Source: Sphingosinicella sp. YJ22 (GTDB lineage: Bacteria; Pseudomonadota; Alphaproteobacteria; Sphingomonadales; Sphingomonadaceae). Taken from it: a DNA stretch of 64,000 nucleotides. The stretch covers positions 1 to 64,000 of the forward strand of contig NZ_JAANPA010000002.1 of NCBI RefSeq assembly GCF_011320075.1, in the 5' to 3' direction. A program made the translations under genes and the position numbers. The first letter of the stretch is position 1. Each line of letters starts with the position of its first letter. The notes beneath the pieces were generated by a model. That model was given only the letters and a program-made list of their open reading frames with translations. It was not told the origin of the DNA and ran no database searches. Shown here piece by piece: positions 9,404-19,165 of this stretch.

Positions 9404-12154
9404 ATGTCCGGTCCGTTCGACAGCCTCGCGAACCGCCGCGCCATCATCGACCGGCGCAGCCTCGCCGACCGCCTGCGCGAGGCCGATCGCGCCGGCGCCG
9501 CAGCCTTGCTCAAGGACGCGCTCGCCGGCGGCCGCGCCGAGATCGCCCGGCGCCTGCTCGACGAGCCCTATGCCGGGACCGAGAGCGCCGCGGCCACCGC
9601 CTTCCTCACCGACCAGATCCTGCGGCTCGCCCACGATTTCGTCACCGAGCGGCTCCATCCGGTCGGCGGCCGCGGCCAGCCGGAGCGCCTGCTCCTCCTC
9701 GCGCTGGGCGGCTACGGGCGCGGCGAGATGGCCCCCTATAGCGACGTCGACCTGAGCTTCGTCACTCCGGGCGCCCCCAGCGGCCGCACCGGGCAGGTCA
9801 TCGAGTCCCTGCTCTACCTGCTGTGGGACCTGAGCCTGAAGATCGGCCACTCGGTGCGCTCGCTCGACGAAGCCATCGCGGCGACGCTCGACGATCACAC
9901 TGCCCGAACCGCGATGCTGGAGTCGCGCTACGTGTGGGGCGACGAGCGGCTCCACGAGGAGGTCCAGGCGCGCTTCCAGGATGAAGTCGTCGCCGGCGAC
10001 GTCCGCAAGTTCGTCACCGAGAAGCTGGAGGAGCGCGAGGCGCGGCACCTGCGCATGGGCGACAGCCGCTACGTCGTCGAGCCCAACGTCAAGGAGGGCA
10101 AGGGCGGCTTGCGCGACCTCCACGCGCTCTTCTGGATCGGCAAATATGCCTATCGCGTCCGCTCGGCGGCGGACCTCGTCGACGTCGGCCTGCTGTCGAA
10201 GACGGAGCTCGGCCAGTTCCGCCGCGCCGAACGCTTCCTGTGGGCGGTGCGCTGCCACCTCCACACCATCGCCGGCCGCGCCGAGGAGCGCCTGACCTTC
10301 GACTATCAGCGCGAGATCGCCGAGCGGATGAATTATTCGGGGCGCCACGGCAACGCGCCGGTCGAGCGCTTCATGAAGCATTATTTCCTCCACGCGCGAA
10401 CCGTCGGCGACCTCACCGGCGCATTCCTCGCCCAGCTCGACGAGCGCTTCGCCCGCCGTGGCCGCCGCCTGATGTTCCCGGCGCTGCGCCGCCGCCCGCG
10501 CAACCTCAACGGCTTCATGCTCGACCGCGGCCGACTCGCCGTGCCGAGCGACGACTTCCTGACCGAAGACCCGGTGCGGCTTATCGAGGCCTTCCAGCTC
10601 GCCGACGCCCACAATCTCGAGATCCACCCGATGGCGCTGAGGGCCATCGCCCGCCAGGCCAGGCTGATCGACGCCTCGGTTCGCGCCGATCCCCGCGCCA
10701 ACGCCCTTTTCCTCGACGTGCTGACCAGCCCGCGACGGCCGGACACGGTGCTTCGCTGGATGAACGAGGCCGGCGTGTTCGGCCGCTTCGTTCCGGACTT
10801 CGGCCGCGTCGTCGCTCAGATGCAGTTCGACATGTACCACCACTACACCGTCGACGAGCACACCATCCGCGCCATCGGCCTGCTCGCCCGAATCGAACGC
10901 GGCGACCTCAAGGACGAGCACAAGCTCGCCACCGGGCTGATCAAGCGCATCGCCTCGCGCCGCGTCCTCTACGTGGCGGTGCTTCTGCACGACATCGCCA
11001 AGGGCCGCCGCGGCGACCACAGCATCGTCGGCGCCGAGATCGCGCGGTCGCTGTGCCCCCGTTTCGGCCTTTCCGCGGCGGAGACCGAGCAGGTCGCCTG
11101 GCTGGTGCGCTGGCACCTCCTGCTGTCGTCGACCGCGCAGAAGCGCGACATCTCCGATCCCAAGACGATCCACGACTTCATCGAGCGGGTGAAGAGCCTG
11201 GAGCGGCTGCGCCTCCTTTACCTGCTCACCGTCGTCGACATCCGCGCGGTCGGTCCCGGCACCTGGAACAGCTGGAAGGGCCAGCTCATCTCCAACCTGT
11301 TCGAGGCCGCCGAGGAGGTTCTTCGCCTCGGCCACAAGCAGCGCGGCCGCCAGGAGCGCATCGCCGCGGTGCAGGGGGACGCCGCCGCCGGGCTGGGCTG
11401 GCAGGAAGCCCGCTTCTCGGCGCATGCCGCGCGTCTCGCCGACAGCTATTGGCTTGCCGAGCCGCCCCAGGTCATCGAGCGCAATGCCCGCTTCGTTGCC
11501 CAGACGGACGCCGCCGAGGGGAACCGCCAGGCGGTCGAGCTGGTGCCCCAGCCGGACCGCGGCGCGACGCTCGTCTCGGTCTACACGCCGGACGAGCCCG
11601 GCCTGTTCTACCGAATCGCCGGGGCGATCTCGCTGTCGGGCGGCACCATCATCGACGCGCGCATCCACACCACTGCCGACGGCATGGCGCTCGACAATCT
11701 GCTCGTCCAGGACGGGGCGGCGGAGCCGTTCAGCGAGCCGCACAGCCTGCAGCGGCTGGAGCAGGCGGTTCGCGCCGCCGTGGCCGGTCAGGAGCCGCCG
11801 CTCGAGCGGCTTCAGGCCCGCGCGCTGCCCTTGCTGCGCGCCGAGGCCTTCGCGATCGAGCCGGCGGTGTTCGTCGATAACAAGGCGTCGGGCCGCTACA
11901 CGGTGGTCGAGGTCAATGCCCGCGATCGCGACGCCCTGCTGTGCGAGCTGGCCAAGGCGATCTTCGACAATGAAGCGACGATCCGCTCCGCCCATATCGC
12001 GACCTATGGCGAGCGCGCCGTCGACGTCTTCTACCTGACCGACCGCGACGGCCGGAAGATCGAGTCGGGCTTCCACCTGGAGGCGATCCGCTCCAGCCTG
12101 GTTCGTGCCGCGCTCGAGCCCGAACGCCGCGACTCCGAGCTCGCCGCCGAATAG
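9404..12154 (+). CDS. glnD: Bifunctional PII uridylyltransferase/uridylyl-removing enzyme GlnD
   Basis: GlnD senses glutamine and adds or removes UMP on PII proteins, controlling nitrogen metabolism. The 916-residue product has a nucleotidyltransferase motif (GGYGRGEMAPYSDVDLSF, near residue 100), an HD hydrolase domain (HDIAKGRRGDHS) and two C-terminal ACT domains (one with SVYTPDEPGLFYRIAGAIS). All expected parts are present. A GTG at 9368 would add 12 residues; neither start has a clear ribosome binding site, so the start is uncertain. glnB is not in the window. Confidence 0.95.
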   Translation: MSGPFDSLANRRAIIDRRSLADRLREADRAGAAALLKDALAGGRAEIARRLLDEPYAGTESAAATAFLTDQILRLAHDFVTERLHPVGGRGQPERLLLLALGGYGRGEMAPYSDVDLSFVTPGAPSGRTGQVIESLLYLLWDLSLKIGHSVRSLDEAIAATLDDHTARTAMLESRYVWGDERLHEEVQARFQDEVVAGDVRKFVTEKLEEREARHLRMGDSRYVVEPNVKEGKGGLRDLHALFWIGKYAYRVRSAADLVDVGLLSKTELGQFRRAERFLWAVRCHLHTIAGRAEERLTFDYQREIAERMNYSGRHGNAPVERFMKHYFLHARTVGDLTGAFLAQLDERFARRGRRLMFPALRRRPRNLNGFMLDRGRLAVPSDDFLTEDPVRLIEAFQLADAHNLEIHPMALRAIARQARLIDASVRADPRANALFLDVLTSPRRPDTVLRWMNEAGVFGRFVPDFGRVVAQMQFDMYHHYTVDEHTIRAIGLLARIERGDLKDEHKLATGLIKRIASRRVLYVAVLLHDIAKGRRGDHSIVGAEIARSLCPRFGLSAAETEQVAWLVRWHLLLSSTAQKRDISDPKTIHDFIERVKSLERLRLLYLLTVVDIRAVGPGTWNSWKGQLISNLFEAAEEVLRLGHKQRGRQERIAAVQGDAAAGLGWQEARFSAHAARLADSYWLAEPPQVIERNARFVAQTDAAEGNRQAVELVPQPDRGATLVSVYTPDEPGLFYRIAGAISLSGGTIIDARIHTTADGMALDNLLVQDGAAEPFSEPHSLQRLEQAVRAAVAGQEPPLERLQARALPLLRAEAFAIEPAVFVDNKASGRYTVVEVNARDRDALLCELAKAIFDNEATIRSAHIATYGERAVDVFYLTDRDGRKIESGFHLEAIRSSLVRAALEPERRDSELAAE

Positions 12155-12170
12155 ACCGGCGCGCCATAGA

Positions 12171-12200
12171 GAAAGGGCCCCGCCTTGCGGCGGAGCCCCC
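12171..12200 (-). terminator. Intrinsic terminator of the TonB-dependent receptor gene
   Basis: On the minus strand a GC-rich stem (arms 12189-12199 and 12175-12184, one bulge and one mismatch) around the loop GCAA is followed by TTTCTCT. It lies 24 bases past the receptor stop and also between that gene and the convergent glnD. Confidence 0.6.
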
Positions 12201-12223
12201 TCTCTCCTCGTCGGTCTTGGCCT

Positions 12224-14998
12224 TTAGAAGCGGAACCGCCCGGTGATGCCGTAGGTCCGCGGCTCGGCGAGGAAGGCCGAGAAAAGCTGGTTGGCGGTGC
12301 CGAAGCCCTGCGTCGCCCCGAAATTGGTGATGTGGGCCCGGCTGTTGGAACCCTGCACCGGCGTGTTGAACGCGACCTGGGTATATTCCTCGTCGAACAG
12401 GTTCTGCGCCCACACTTCGAGCGACCAGCGCTCGTCGGGCCCGCGCAGGCCGACGCGGCCGTTCACCACCAGGAAGCCGTTCTGCTCCTTTTCCGGGAAC
12501 AGGTCGGAACCGGTGTTGAAGTCGTCGGTGAGGCGGCCGTCGAGATAGAACAGGCCGGACATGCCGCTGTTGCCGATCGGCGGCGTCCACGACACCGACG
12601 CGGTCGCGACATGCTCCGGCGCGTTCGACAGATTGTCGCCCGGAAGCAGGAACAGGAACGGATCGAGCGCTTCCCCGACGTTGCTGCCGATGAGGTTGCT
12701 GCGATACCGGGTGTCGCTGAACGTGTAGCCCAGATTGACCGCCAGATCGGGATGCGGCCGCAAACTGAGTTCCAGCTCCAGGCCTGTCGAGGTGACGCCG
12801 TAGGTCACATCGTCGATGGCGCAGCCACCGGTCACCGCGGACGGATCGGAATCGGCGCCTTCGCCGCCGATCAGGTTGCTGCAGCCGTTGATGTTCTGGA
12901 CGATGAACACCGTGCCGTTGAACGTGTTGAGCTGGAAGTCGCGGAAGCGCTGGTGGAACGCCGCGGCGGAGAACTGAAAGTTGCGGCCGGTCAGCTTGAA
13001 GCCGATCTCGTAGGCGTCGTTGATCTCCGCCGCGAAGCGGAGGTTGGCGGCATCCGCGTTTGACCGCGGCGACAGGGCAGAGCCGAGGTCCGAGCGGTCG
13101 AGATTGTAGCCGCCGGCTTTGTAACCGCGCGAATAGCTCGCATACAGGAGCGTGTCTCGATTGGGCTGGTACGACAGCACCGCCGTCCCGGACAGCTCGC
13201 CGTCGTCGAAGCTGTCGGTGGGATTGAGGCCGTTGAGCGCGACGCTCGAATTGCCGACGCAGGTGAGCGTGACGATACCGCCGATGAAGGCGCGCGCGCT
13301 CGCCGGCACCGCCGGATTGACCAGCAGCGGGCTGAGCGCCGCCTGCTGGGCCGGGCACGCCGTGTTGTCGTTGTTGAAACGCCCTTCGAAATCCTTGTTC
13401 TCGAACGTGTAGCGCGCGCCCAGCGTGAGGCTGATCTGGTCGGTGATGTTGAAGATGTTGTGCGTGAAGAGCGCGAAATTCTGGCTGTTCTGCAGATATT
13501 CCGCGCGCACGTCGCCGACATTGTTGACCGTGCTCAGGCGGTCGAGGCCCGCGAGCACCGCCGGCCCGAGGAACGGACCGAACGCCACCGGCGACGTCAC
13601 CGTGGCACGCCCCGCCGGGCTGAGGCAGCCCGGCGCCGCCGGGTTGCGCAGCACCGCGGCCGGGTTGAGGGTCGCGACTAGGCGGCACGCGGCGAAGGCG
13701 CCGTACTGGCTGCCGAACCGGGTGTTGTCGACGACGGTCAGGTCTTCCTGGGCGAAATAGCCGCCGACGAGCCAGTCGAGCGCTCCGTCGAACGCCGTGC
13801 CGTTGAATCGCAGCTCCTGGGTGAAGGTGTTGAACTCGCGGAACACGTTGCCGTCGGCCGCGCGGTACAGGATGTCGACATTGTTGTAGTCGATGTCGCC
13901 CGCGCCGCCCGACTTGTAGCCGCGATAGGCGGTGATCGACGTCATGTTGATGTCGCCGAAGTCGTAGTCGACCTGCATCGACACGCCGTAATCGGTCGTC
14001 TCGTTGAGATAGGTGCGGCCCGGCGACACGTCGATCAGGCGGCCATAGGGGTCGTTCTCCGAGGAGAAGCGGGCGCCGAGCGAGCGCAGCACGGTCTCGA
14101 TTCGGTTCTCGGTGGGCGAGAATGCGAAGTCGCCCGGGACGCCCGGAGTCGGGTCGAACGTCTCGCGGGTCTCGATGAAGACCGCGCCGCAGCAACTTTC
14201 CTCGCGCCAGGTATAATCGCCGATCAGCCGGACCGAGAGCGCGTCGTTCGGCTCGAACAGCAGCTGGGCGCGGGTGAACAGGCGGTTGCGGTCGTTGACG
14301 TCGGGCTCGGTGCCGCCGGTCGGGTTGACCACGGTGTAGAAGCCGTCGCGGCGGACATAGACCGCGTCGAGACGCGCTCCGAGCGTCTCGGTGAGCGGCC
14401 CCGAAATCGCGCCTGCCACGCGGACATGGTCGTAATTGCCGTAAGTGAGCTCGGCATAGCCGTCGAGCTCGGCCATGTTCGGGCGGCGGCTGATGATGTG
14501 GATGAGGCCGGCCGAGGCGTTGCGGCCGAACAGGGTGCCCTGTGGGCCGCGCAGCACCTCGATCCGCTCGATCTCGCCGAGCTCGTTGAGGCCGATGCCC
14601 GAACGCGAGCGATAGACGCCGTCGATGAACACCGCGACCGAGCTTTCGAGGCCGGGATTGTCGCCGACCGTGCCGATGCCGCGGATTCGCGCGGAGCCGT
14701 TCGCCTCGCTGCCGGTCGACGAGACGAGCAGCGACGGGGCGAGCTGGTTGAGCGCACGGATGTCGGTGGCGCCGCTGTTCTGGAGGGCTTCGCCGTTGAC
14801 CACGTTGACCGCGATCGGAACGTCCTGAAGGGACTGCGAACGGCCCTGGGCGGTGACGATGACGACGTCTTCGTCGGCCTGCTGGTCGACGGCGCCGGCT
14901 TCGACGGGGCTTTCGGTGGTCGGCTGGTCATCCTGCGCATAAGCGGGCGTCGCAAGCGCAAGCGCGCCGACCGACAGCATCCAATAGGTCTTGGACAT
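12224..14998 (-). CDS. TonB-dependent outer membrane receptor
   Basis: A 924-residue outer-membrane receptor that takes up a ligand using TonB energy. It has a signal peptide ending near ATPAYA, and a TonB-box-like VVIVTAQGR just after it. The plug domain contains VEVLRGPQGTLFGRNASAG-like core residues, and a long beta-barrel ends in the C-terminal FRF. This type is abundant in sphingomonads, and ligands range from siderophores to plant or aromatic compounds. The sequence does not give the ligand. The start at 14998 has GAGGGGAAG upstream. It stands alone, with terminators on both sides. Confidence 0.92.
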   Translation of the reverse strand: MSKTYWMLSVGALALATPAYAQDDQPTTESPVEAGAVDQQADEDVVIVTAQGRSQSLQDVPIAVNVVNGEALQNSGATDIRALNQLAPSLLVSSTGSEANGSARIRGIGTVGDNPGLESSVAVFIDGVYRSRSGIGLNELGEIERIEVLRGPQGTLFGRNASAGLIHIISRRPNMAELDGYAELTYGNYDHVRVAGAISGPLTETLGARLDAVYVRRDGFYTVVNPTGGTEPDVNDRNRLFTRAQLLFEPNDALSVRLIGDYTWREESCCGAVFIETRETFDPTPGVPGDFAFSPTENRIETVLRSLGARFSSENDPYGRLIDVSPGRTYLNETTDYGVSMQVDYDFGDINMTSITAYRGYKSGGAGDIDYNNVDILYRAADGNVFREFNTFTQELRFNGTAFDGALDWLVGGYFAQEDLTVVDNTRFGSQYGAFAACRLVATLNPAAVLRNPAAPGCLSPAGRATVTSPVAFGPFLGPAVLAGLDRLSTVNNVGDVRAEYLQNSQNFALFTHNIFNITDQISLTLGARYTFENKDFEGRFNNDNTACPAQQAALSPLLVNPAVPASARAFIGGIVTLTCVGNSSVALNGLNPTDSFDDGELSGTAVLSYQPNRDTLLYASYSRGYKAGGYNLDRSDLGSALSPRSNADAANLRFAAEINDAYEIGFKLTGRNFQFSAAAFHQRFRDFQLNTFNGTVFIVQNINGCSNLIGGEGADSDPSAVTGGCAIDDVTYGVTSTGLELELSLRPHPDLAVNLGYTFSDTRYRSNLIGSNVGEALDPFLFLLPGDNLSNAPEHVATASVSWTPPIGNSGMSGLFYLDGRLTDDFNTGSDLFPEKEQNGFLVVNGRVGLRGPDERWSLEVWAQNLFDEEYTQVAFNTPVQGSNSRAHITNFGATQGFGTANQLFSAFLAEPRTYGITGRFRF

Positions 14999-15214
14999 CG
15001 TGATCTTCCCCTCCGTCTTCACATTTGGCGGAGAAGCTACAGTGAAACCGGCCGTTTGCCATGCGAAACCCGCGCATTTCCGCGAGTTTCGACACTTCAT
15101 TGCATTTCCGCAACAGATTGGTTGCAGGGCAAAACCTATCGTTGCGCGATGACGCTACGGAAAGGCGGATTCAGGCTCGCGGGGGTTCCTGCCACGCGGC
15201 GCGCGGCCACCATG

Positions 15215-15244
15215 CAAAAAGCCCCGCCGATGAGAGCGGGGCTT
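15215..15244 (-). terminator. Intrinsic terminator after infC
   Basis: On the minus strand a perfect 9-bp stem (arms 15236-15244 and 15219-15227) with an 8-base loop is followed directly by TTTTT. It starts 22 bases after the infC stop, a classic Rho-independent terminator. Confidence 0.88.
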
Positions 15245-15266
15245 CGCAACCGGGCGGCGAAGAGGC

Positions 15267-15797
15267 TTATTTGGGCGCCAGCACCATCAGCATCTGGCGC
15301 CCTTCCATGCGCGGATGCTGCTCGACCTTGGCGGTCTCCGCCGTGTCGGCCTGGACGCGCTGGAGAAGCACCATGCCGAGCTGGCCGTGGGCGAGTTCGC
15401 GGCCGCGGAATCGCAGCGTGACCTTGACCTTGTCGCCCTCGCCGATGAAGTCGTGGATCTTCTTCATCTTCACGTCATGGTCGTGATCGTCGATGTTCGG
15501 ACGCATCTTGATCTCTTTGATCTCCTGCGTCTTCTGAGTCTTGCGGGCGAGGTTCGCCTTCTTCTGCGCCTCGTACTTGTACTTGCCGACGTCGAGGAAC
15601 TTGGCGACGGGCGGGTCTGCGTTGGGCGACACTTCGACGAGGTCGAGACCGACCTCGGCAGCGCGGGCAATCGCGACCTGGGTGTTCAGGACCCCGACAT
15701 TCTCACCCTTCTCGTCGATCACGCGCACGGTCGGCGACTGGATGAACTCGTTGAAGCGAGGGCCATTCATGGGCGGTGCCATGGGGCGGCGTGACAT
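15267..15797 (-). CDS. infC: Translation initiation factor IF-3
   Basis: IF-3 binds the 30S subunit and checks the initiation codon. The 176-residue product starts with a basic leader, then the N domain ([21 protein letters not shown]), a Lys-rich linker ([14 protein letters not shown]) and the C domain ending in LMVLAPK. The first ATG (15797) lies 21 bases from the only good ribosome binding site (15819-15823). An in-frame ATA at 15807-15809 lies 9 bases from it and is a likely real start, adding 4 residues. Non-AUG starts are a known self-regulating feature of infC. rpmI and rplT are not next to it. Confidence 0.95.
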   Translation of the reverse strand: MSRRPMAPPMNGPRFNEFIQSPTVRVIDEKGENVGVLNTQVAIARAAEVGLDLVEVSPNADPPVAKFLDVGKYKYEAQKKANLARKTQKTQEIKEIKMRPNIDDHDHDVKMKKIHDFIGEGDKVKVTLRFRGRELAHGQLGMVLLQRVQADTAETAKVEQHPRMEGRQMLMVLAPK

Positions 15798-15818
15798 TGG
15801 CGGACGTATGGGGCGAAA

Positions 15819-15823
15819 CTCCT
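15819..15823 (-). promoter_or_regulatory. Ribosome binding site of infC pointing to an ATA start
   Basis: The AGGAG box on the minus strand is 9 bases from an in-frame ATA codon (15807-15809) but 21 bases from the first ATG (15797). Spacing favours the ATA as start, in line with the AUU start of E. coli infC. Confidence 0.55.
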
Positions 15824-15892
15824 GAAATGGTCGACAGAGGCCGGTTACTTAGTGCCGGGCGCCGCCAAAAGGAAGCGGCGTCGAGCGGGCAT

Positions 15893-16324
15893 TCATTCGA
15901 TAAGGTGGAGAGCCTGCTCGCCCCCCGCCACTGCGCCGGGGGAAAGACGGCGGTCGAGCGTTGCAAGCTGCCCTCCTCGGGCGACGGCGAGCGCCAGAAG
16001 ATAGCTATCGGTGATTCGGCCCGGCGAGGTAAGCCTCGTGCGATCCACCAGCCGATGATCGAGCAACGAAATGTCGTCGCCCCAAAATTCATGTTCAGGC
16101 GCAGCGCACCATGTCGCCAGAAGGTCGGCAACTTCGCCGCAACCAAAGGGAATGGCGGCGTAGCTGGCAGCTCCCAGGATGCGAACCACGCCGTTCTGAA
16201 TGATCGGCGACGTTGCCCAAGCGCGAGACCCGATATCGTTGAACCAGTTTAGCGCCACCTCGTGATGGACGTGATCCGGATCGAGCGTCGCGATCAGCAG
16301 ATTGACGTCGAGCAGAAACCTCAC
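15893..16324 (-). CDS. vapC: VapC-type toxin (PIN domain ribonuclease)
   Basis: A 143-residue PIN-domain protein, the likely toxin of a type II toxin-antitoxin pair that cleaves RNA. The N-terminal acidic residue is seen in MRFLLDVNLLIATLD, and later acidic residues in RITDSYLLALAVARGGQLATLDRRL. These are the usual Mg-binding positions. Its start overlaps the antitoxin stop by 4 bases (ATGA), the expected antitoxin-first order. The RNA target is unknown. Confidence 0.88.
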   Translation of the reverse strand: MRFLLDVNLLIATLDPDHVHHEVALNWFNDIGSRAWATSPIIQNGVVRILGAASYAAIPFGCGEVADLLATWCAAPEHEFWGDDISLLDHRLVDRTRLTSPGRITDSYLLALAVARGGQLATLDRRLSPGAVAGGEQALHLIE

Positions 16325-16551
16325 GGCGCCTCGTCGCGGAGGCGATTGACCAGTTCGAGCGTCACGGAGCCCGGCTTTCCTCGCGACGGCAGCAGCGGCA
16401 GGCCATTGCGGGTCGCCGAGGCAGGCTTACGCCGGCGAAGCGTCTGCCGCGCCAGATCGGATACCACCTCGCCCAGCGGCCGCCGATCGCGCGCGGCGAT
16501 GGCGCGCGCGGCTTCGGCGACATCATCATCAAGGCTGAGCGTGGTGCGCAT
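16321..16551 (-). CDS. vapB: VapB-like ribbon-helix-helix antitoxin
   Basis: A 76-residue protein with a ribbon-helix-helix DNA-binding start (MRTTLSLDDDVAEAARAIA) and a C-terminal tail that would bind the toxin. Such antitoxins repress their own operon. It precedes and overlaps vapC by 4 bases. An upstream in-frame ATG at 16572 would add MMRYKAS; the start at 16551 was chosen because the conserved strand begins there. No strong ribosome binding site is visible for either. Confidence 0.82.
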   Translation of the reverse strand: MRTTLSLDDDVAEAARAIAARDRRPLGEVVSDLARQTLRRRKPASATRNGLPLLPSRGKPGSVTLELVNRLRDEAP

Positions 16552-16565
16552 CGACGCTTTATAGC

Positions 16566-16585
16566 GCATCACGCATCACGCATCA
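16566..16585. repeat. Short tandem repeat upstream of vapB
   Basis: The 7-mer GCATCAC is repeated in tandem (16566-16572, 16573-16579, and a partial third copy to 16585) directly in front of the antitoxin gene. It could be part of the operator bound by the antitoxin, or a chance repeat. Confidence 0.4.
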
Positions 16586-16605
16586 ACGGCGGCTCCGGAT
16601 GTTGC

Positions 16606-17031
16606 GCCGGGGAAGATGGCCTCAAAGAGCTTGCCCGCTACAGGCTCTTGCGACGCCCCGCCAATCATGACGAGGCGGCGCTCTGGAAAGAGTTTGTCGG
16701 CAGGCTTCTCATCGCGTCGCGTCGGTCCGCGCCTCGATCCAGGCTTTCAACCTCGAGAGGGCGTCGCGGTCCTTCTCCGCGGAGCATCATTCTCTCGCCG
16801 TCACGCTTGATCGTCGAGTGCCTGAGCTCCTCACCGAGTGCCTCCCCCGATGCGGCGACGCCACCGCTAATGAGCGGCGCATCTACTGCGAGAGAACGCT
16901 GGAGACGCTCGAAAAGGTCGCAGCCAGGGGCGGATGCGGCCAGAACTGAGCTGCGCGAAGCGGACGATCGCGAGCTTGAGGTTCTGCACCACTATTTCTC
17001 GCAGGTTTCGGAGCAGCCGAGCTCGCCCTAG
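16606..17031 (+). pseudogene. Probable decayed ORF between vapBC and thrS
   Basis: No intact gene fits these 430 bases. Protein-like sequence is split over two plus-strand frames. One frame gives LLRRPANHDEAALWKEFVG (to about 16715). The next frame gives AFNLERASRSFSAEHHSLAV and continues through ELLTECLPRCGDATANERR to a stop at about 16948. The first frame then resumes with LREADDRELEVLHHYFSQV up to a stop at 17029-17031. Codon use is coherent within each part, which suggests two frameshifts in a former gene. The original function is not recognised. It could also be chance open frames in GC-rich DNA. Confidence 0.35.
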
Positions 17032-19052
17032 GCGGGCGACCCTTCGCGCATGTCCGGCGGCAGCGCCTCGGCCCGCAGCCGCTCGACCAGCGCGTCGAGT
17101 CCCAGCACCTCCTGGCGCGCGTCGGCGCCGAGCGGGCGCAGAGCGACGGTGCGCTCCTCGGCCTCGCGCTTGCCGATCACGATCAGGTTCGGGATCTTGG
17201 CCAGGCTGTGCTCGCGCACCTTGTAGTTGATCTTCTCGTTGCGCAGGTCCGTCTCGACTCGAAGCCCGGCGGCGGTCAGCTTGGCGGCGACTTCCCTGGC
17301 ATAATCGTCGGCCTCGGACACGATCGTCGCGACCACCGCCTGGACCGGCGCCAGCCATAGCGGGAACTTGCCGGCATAATGTTCGATGAGGATTCCGATG
17401 AAGCGCTCGTAGGAGCCGAAGATGGCGCGGTGGAGCATCACCGGCCGGTGCTTGTCGCCATCCTCGCCGATATAGGTCGCGTCCAGCCGCTCGGGCAGCA
17501 CCCGGTCGCCCTGGATGGTGCCGACCTGCCAGGTGCGGCCGATCGCGTCGGTCAGGTGCCACTCCAGCTTCGGCGCGTAGAAGGCGCCTTCGCCCGGCAA
17601 TTCCTCCCAGCCATAGTCGGCATTGGCCATGCCGGCCTCGGCGACCGCGTCGCGGAGCTCCTGCTCGGCCTTGTCCCAATCGGAATCGCTGCCGAAGCGC
17701 TTGTCGGGCCGAAGCGCCAGCTTGACGTGATAGGTGAAGCCGAAATCCTTGTAGACGTCGTCCGCAAGCCGGCAGAAGGCGCGAACCTCGTCGACCACCT
17801 GGCGCTCGGTGCAGAAGATGTGGGCGTCGTCCTGGGTGAACTGGCGCACCCGCATCAGCCCGTGGAGCGCGCCGTGCGGCTCGTTGCGGTGGCAGCAGCC
17901 CATCTCGCCCAGCCGGATCGGCAGCTCGCGATAGCTGGTGATGCCCTGCTTGAAGACGAGCACGTGGGCCGGGCAGTTCATCGGCTTGATCGCCAGCCAG
18001 TCGGCGTCGTCCGCCACCTTGGGCGCCGCCGCTCCGCTCTCCTCGTCGACATCGGGGACGATGTCGGGAACGGCGAACATGTTCTCGGCATATTTCCCCC
18101 AATGGCCCGATTGGGTCCATTGGCGCACGTCCATCAGCTGCGGAGTCTTGATCTCGCGATAGCCCGCGCCGTCCATCTTGCGGCGCATATAAGCTTCCAG
18201 CTCGCGCCAGATTCGATAGCCCTTGGGGTGCCAGAAGACCGAGCCATGGGCTTCCTCCTGAAGGTGGAACAGGTCCATCTCGCGGCCGATCTTGCGGTGG
18301 TCGCGCTTGGCCGCCTCCTCCAGCCGCACCAGATGGGCGTCGAGCTGCTTCTTGTTGAGCCAGCCGGTGCCGTAGATCCGGCTCAGCATCGCGTTGTTCT
18401 GGTCGCCGCGCCAATAGGCGCCGGACACCCGGGTCAGCTTGAACGCCTGCGCATCGAGCTTGCCGGTCGAGGCGAGGTGCGGGCCGCGGCACAGGTCGAG
18501 CCATTCGCCGGTGCGGTACATGGTGATCGGCTCGCCCTCGGGCAGCTCCATCACCCACTCGGCCTTGAACGCCTCGCCCTGGTCGATGAAGAACTGGCGG
18601 ACCTGCTCGCGAGTCCACACCTCGCGGACGAGCTTCTCGTCCTTCGCGATGATGCGCCGCATCTCCTCCTCGATGACCGGCAGGTCTTCTTCCGTGAACG
18701 GCCCGCGCTCCGCGGTCGGCGCGAAGTCGTAATAGAAACCGTCGTCGGTCGCCGGGCCGAAGGTGATCTGCGTGCCCGGGAACAGGTTCTGCACCGCCTC
18801 GGCGAGGATGTGCGCATAATCGTGGCGCACCAGCTCGAGCGCGTCGGCCTCGTCGCGCGAGGTGATCAAGGCGAGCTCGGAATCGCCCTCGAAGGGCCTC
18901 TGCAAGTCGCGCACCTCGCCGTTGACGCGCGCCGCCAGCGCCGCCTTGGCGAGGCCCGGCCCGATCGCCGCGGCAACGTCGGCAGGCGTGGTGCCGGCCT
19001 CGACTTCGCGAACGGAGCCGTCGGGAAGGGCGATCTTGAAATGCTGCGTCAT
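17028..19052 (-). CDS. thrS: Threonine-tRNA ligase
   Basis: ThrRS joins threonine to tRNA-Thr. The 674-residue product has an N-terminal TGS domain ([16 protein letters not shown]) and an editing (SAD) domain. The class II core holds the zinc-site region [12 protein letters not shown] and FRNEPHG-like [16 protein letters not shown], and a C-terminal anticodon-binding domain follows (WLAPVQAVV). Length is normal. An ATG 12 bases further upstream (19064) is possible. The gene stands alone; its stop abuts the decayed ORF region. Confidence 0.97.
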   Translation of the reverse strand: MTQHFKIALPDGSVREVEAGTTPADVAAAIGPGLAKAALAARVNGEVRDLQRPFEGDSELALITSRDEADALELVRHDYAHILAEAVQNLFPGTQITFGPATDDGFYYDFAPTAERGPFTEEDLPVIEEEMRRIIAKDEKLVREVWTREQVRQFFIDQGEAFKAEWVMELPEGEPITMYRTGEWLDLCRGPHLASTGKLDAQAFKLTRVSGAYWRGDQNNAMLSRIYGTGWLNKKQLDAHLVRLEEAAKRDHRKIGREMDLFHLQEEAHGSVFWHPKGYRIWRELEAYMRRKMDGAGYREIKTPQLMDVRQWTQSGHWGKYAENMFAVPDIVPDVDEESGAAAPKVADDADWLAIKPMNCPAHVLVFKQGITSYRELPIRLGEMGCCHRNEPHGALHGLMRVRQFTQDDAHIFCTERQVVDEVRAFCRLADDVYKDFGFTYHVKLALRPDKRFGSDSDWDKAEQELRDAVAEAGMANADYGWEELPGEGAFYAPKLEWHLTDAIGRTWQVGTIQGDRVLPERLDATYIGEDGDKHRPVMLHRAIFGSYERFIGILIEHYAGKFPLWLAPVQAVVATIVSEADDYAREVAAKLTAAGLRVETDLRNEKINYKVREHSLAKIPNLIVIGKREAEERTVALRPLGADARQEVLGLDALVERLRAEALPPDMREGSPA

Positions 19053-19165
19053 GACCCGCCGCATGTAACGCGCGGGCGGTCACGATCAACCCGCGGCGAC
19101 CCGACGGGGAACGCTCTGGCGCGGACGAACATTCTGCCTGCGCAACAGGTGGAGAGGTTCGCGTC

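Noticed and set aside
10240-11880. Second plus-strand frame inside glnD
   Set aside because: Arg/Pro-rich out-of-frame translation, fully inside glnD, no motif.
8894-12076. Long minus-strand frame opposite glnD and the GNAT gene
   Set aside because: Antisense to glnD with no family motif; typical GC-rich shadow frame.
14999-15100. Longer N-terminus for the TonB-dependent receptor
   Set aside because: The additional residues precede the signal peptide, while the ATG at 14998 has GAGGGGAAG upstream and begins the signal.
15001-15214. Cobalamin riboswitch upstream of the TonB-dependent receptor
   Set aside because: No B12-box or typical folding was seen; the space probably holds only a promoter.
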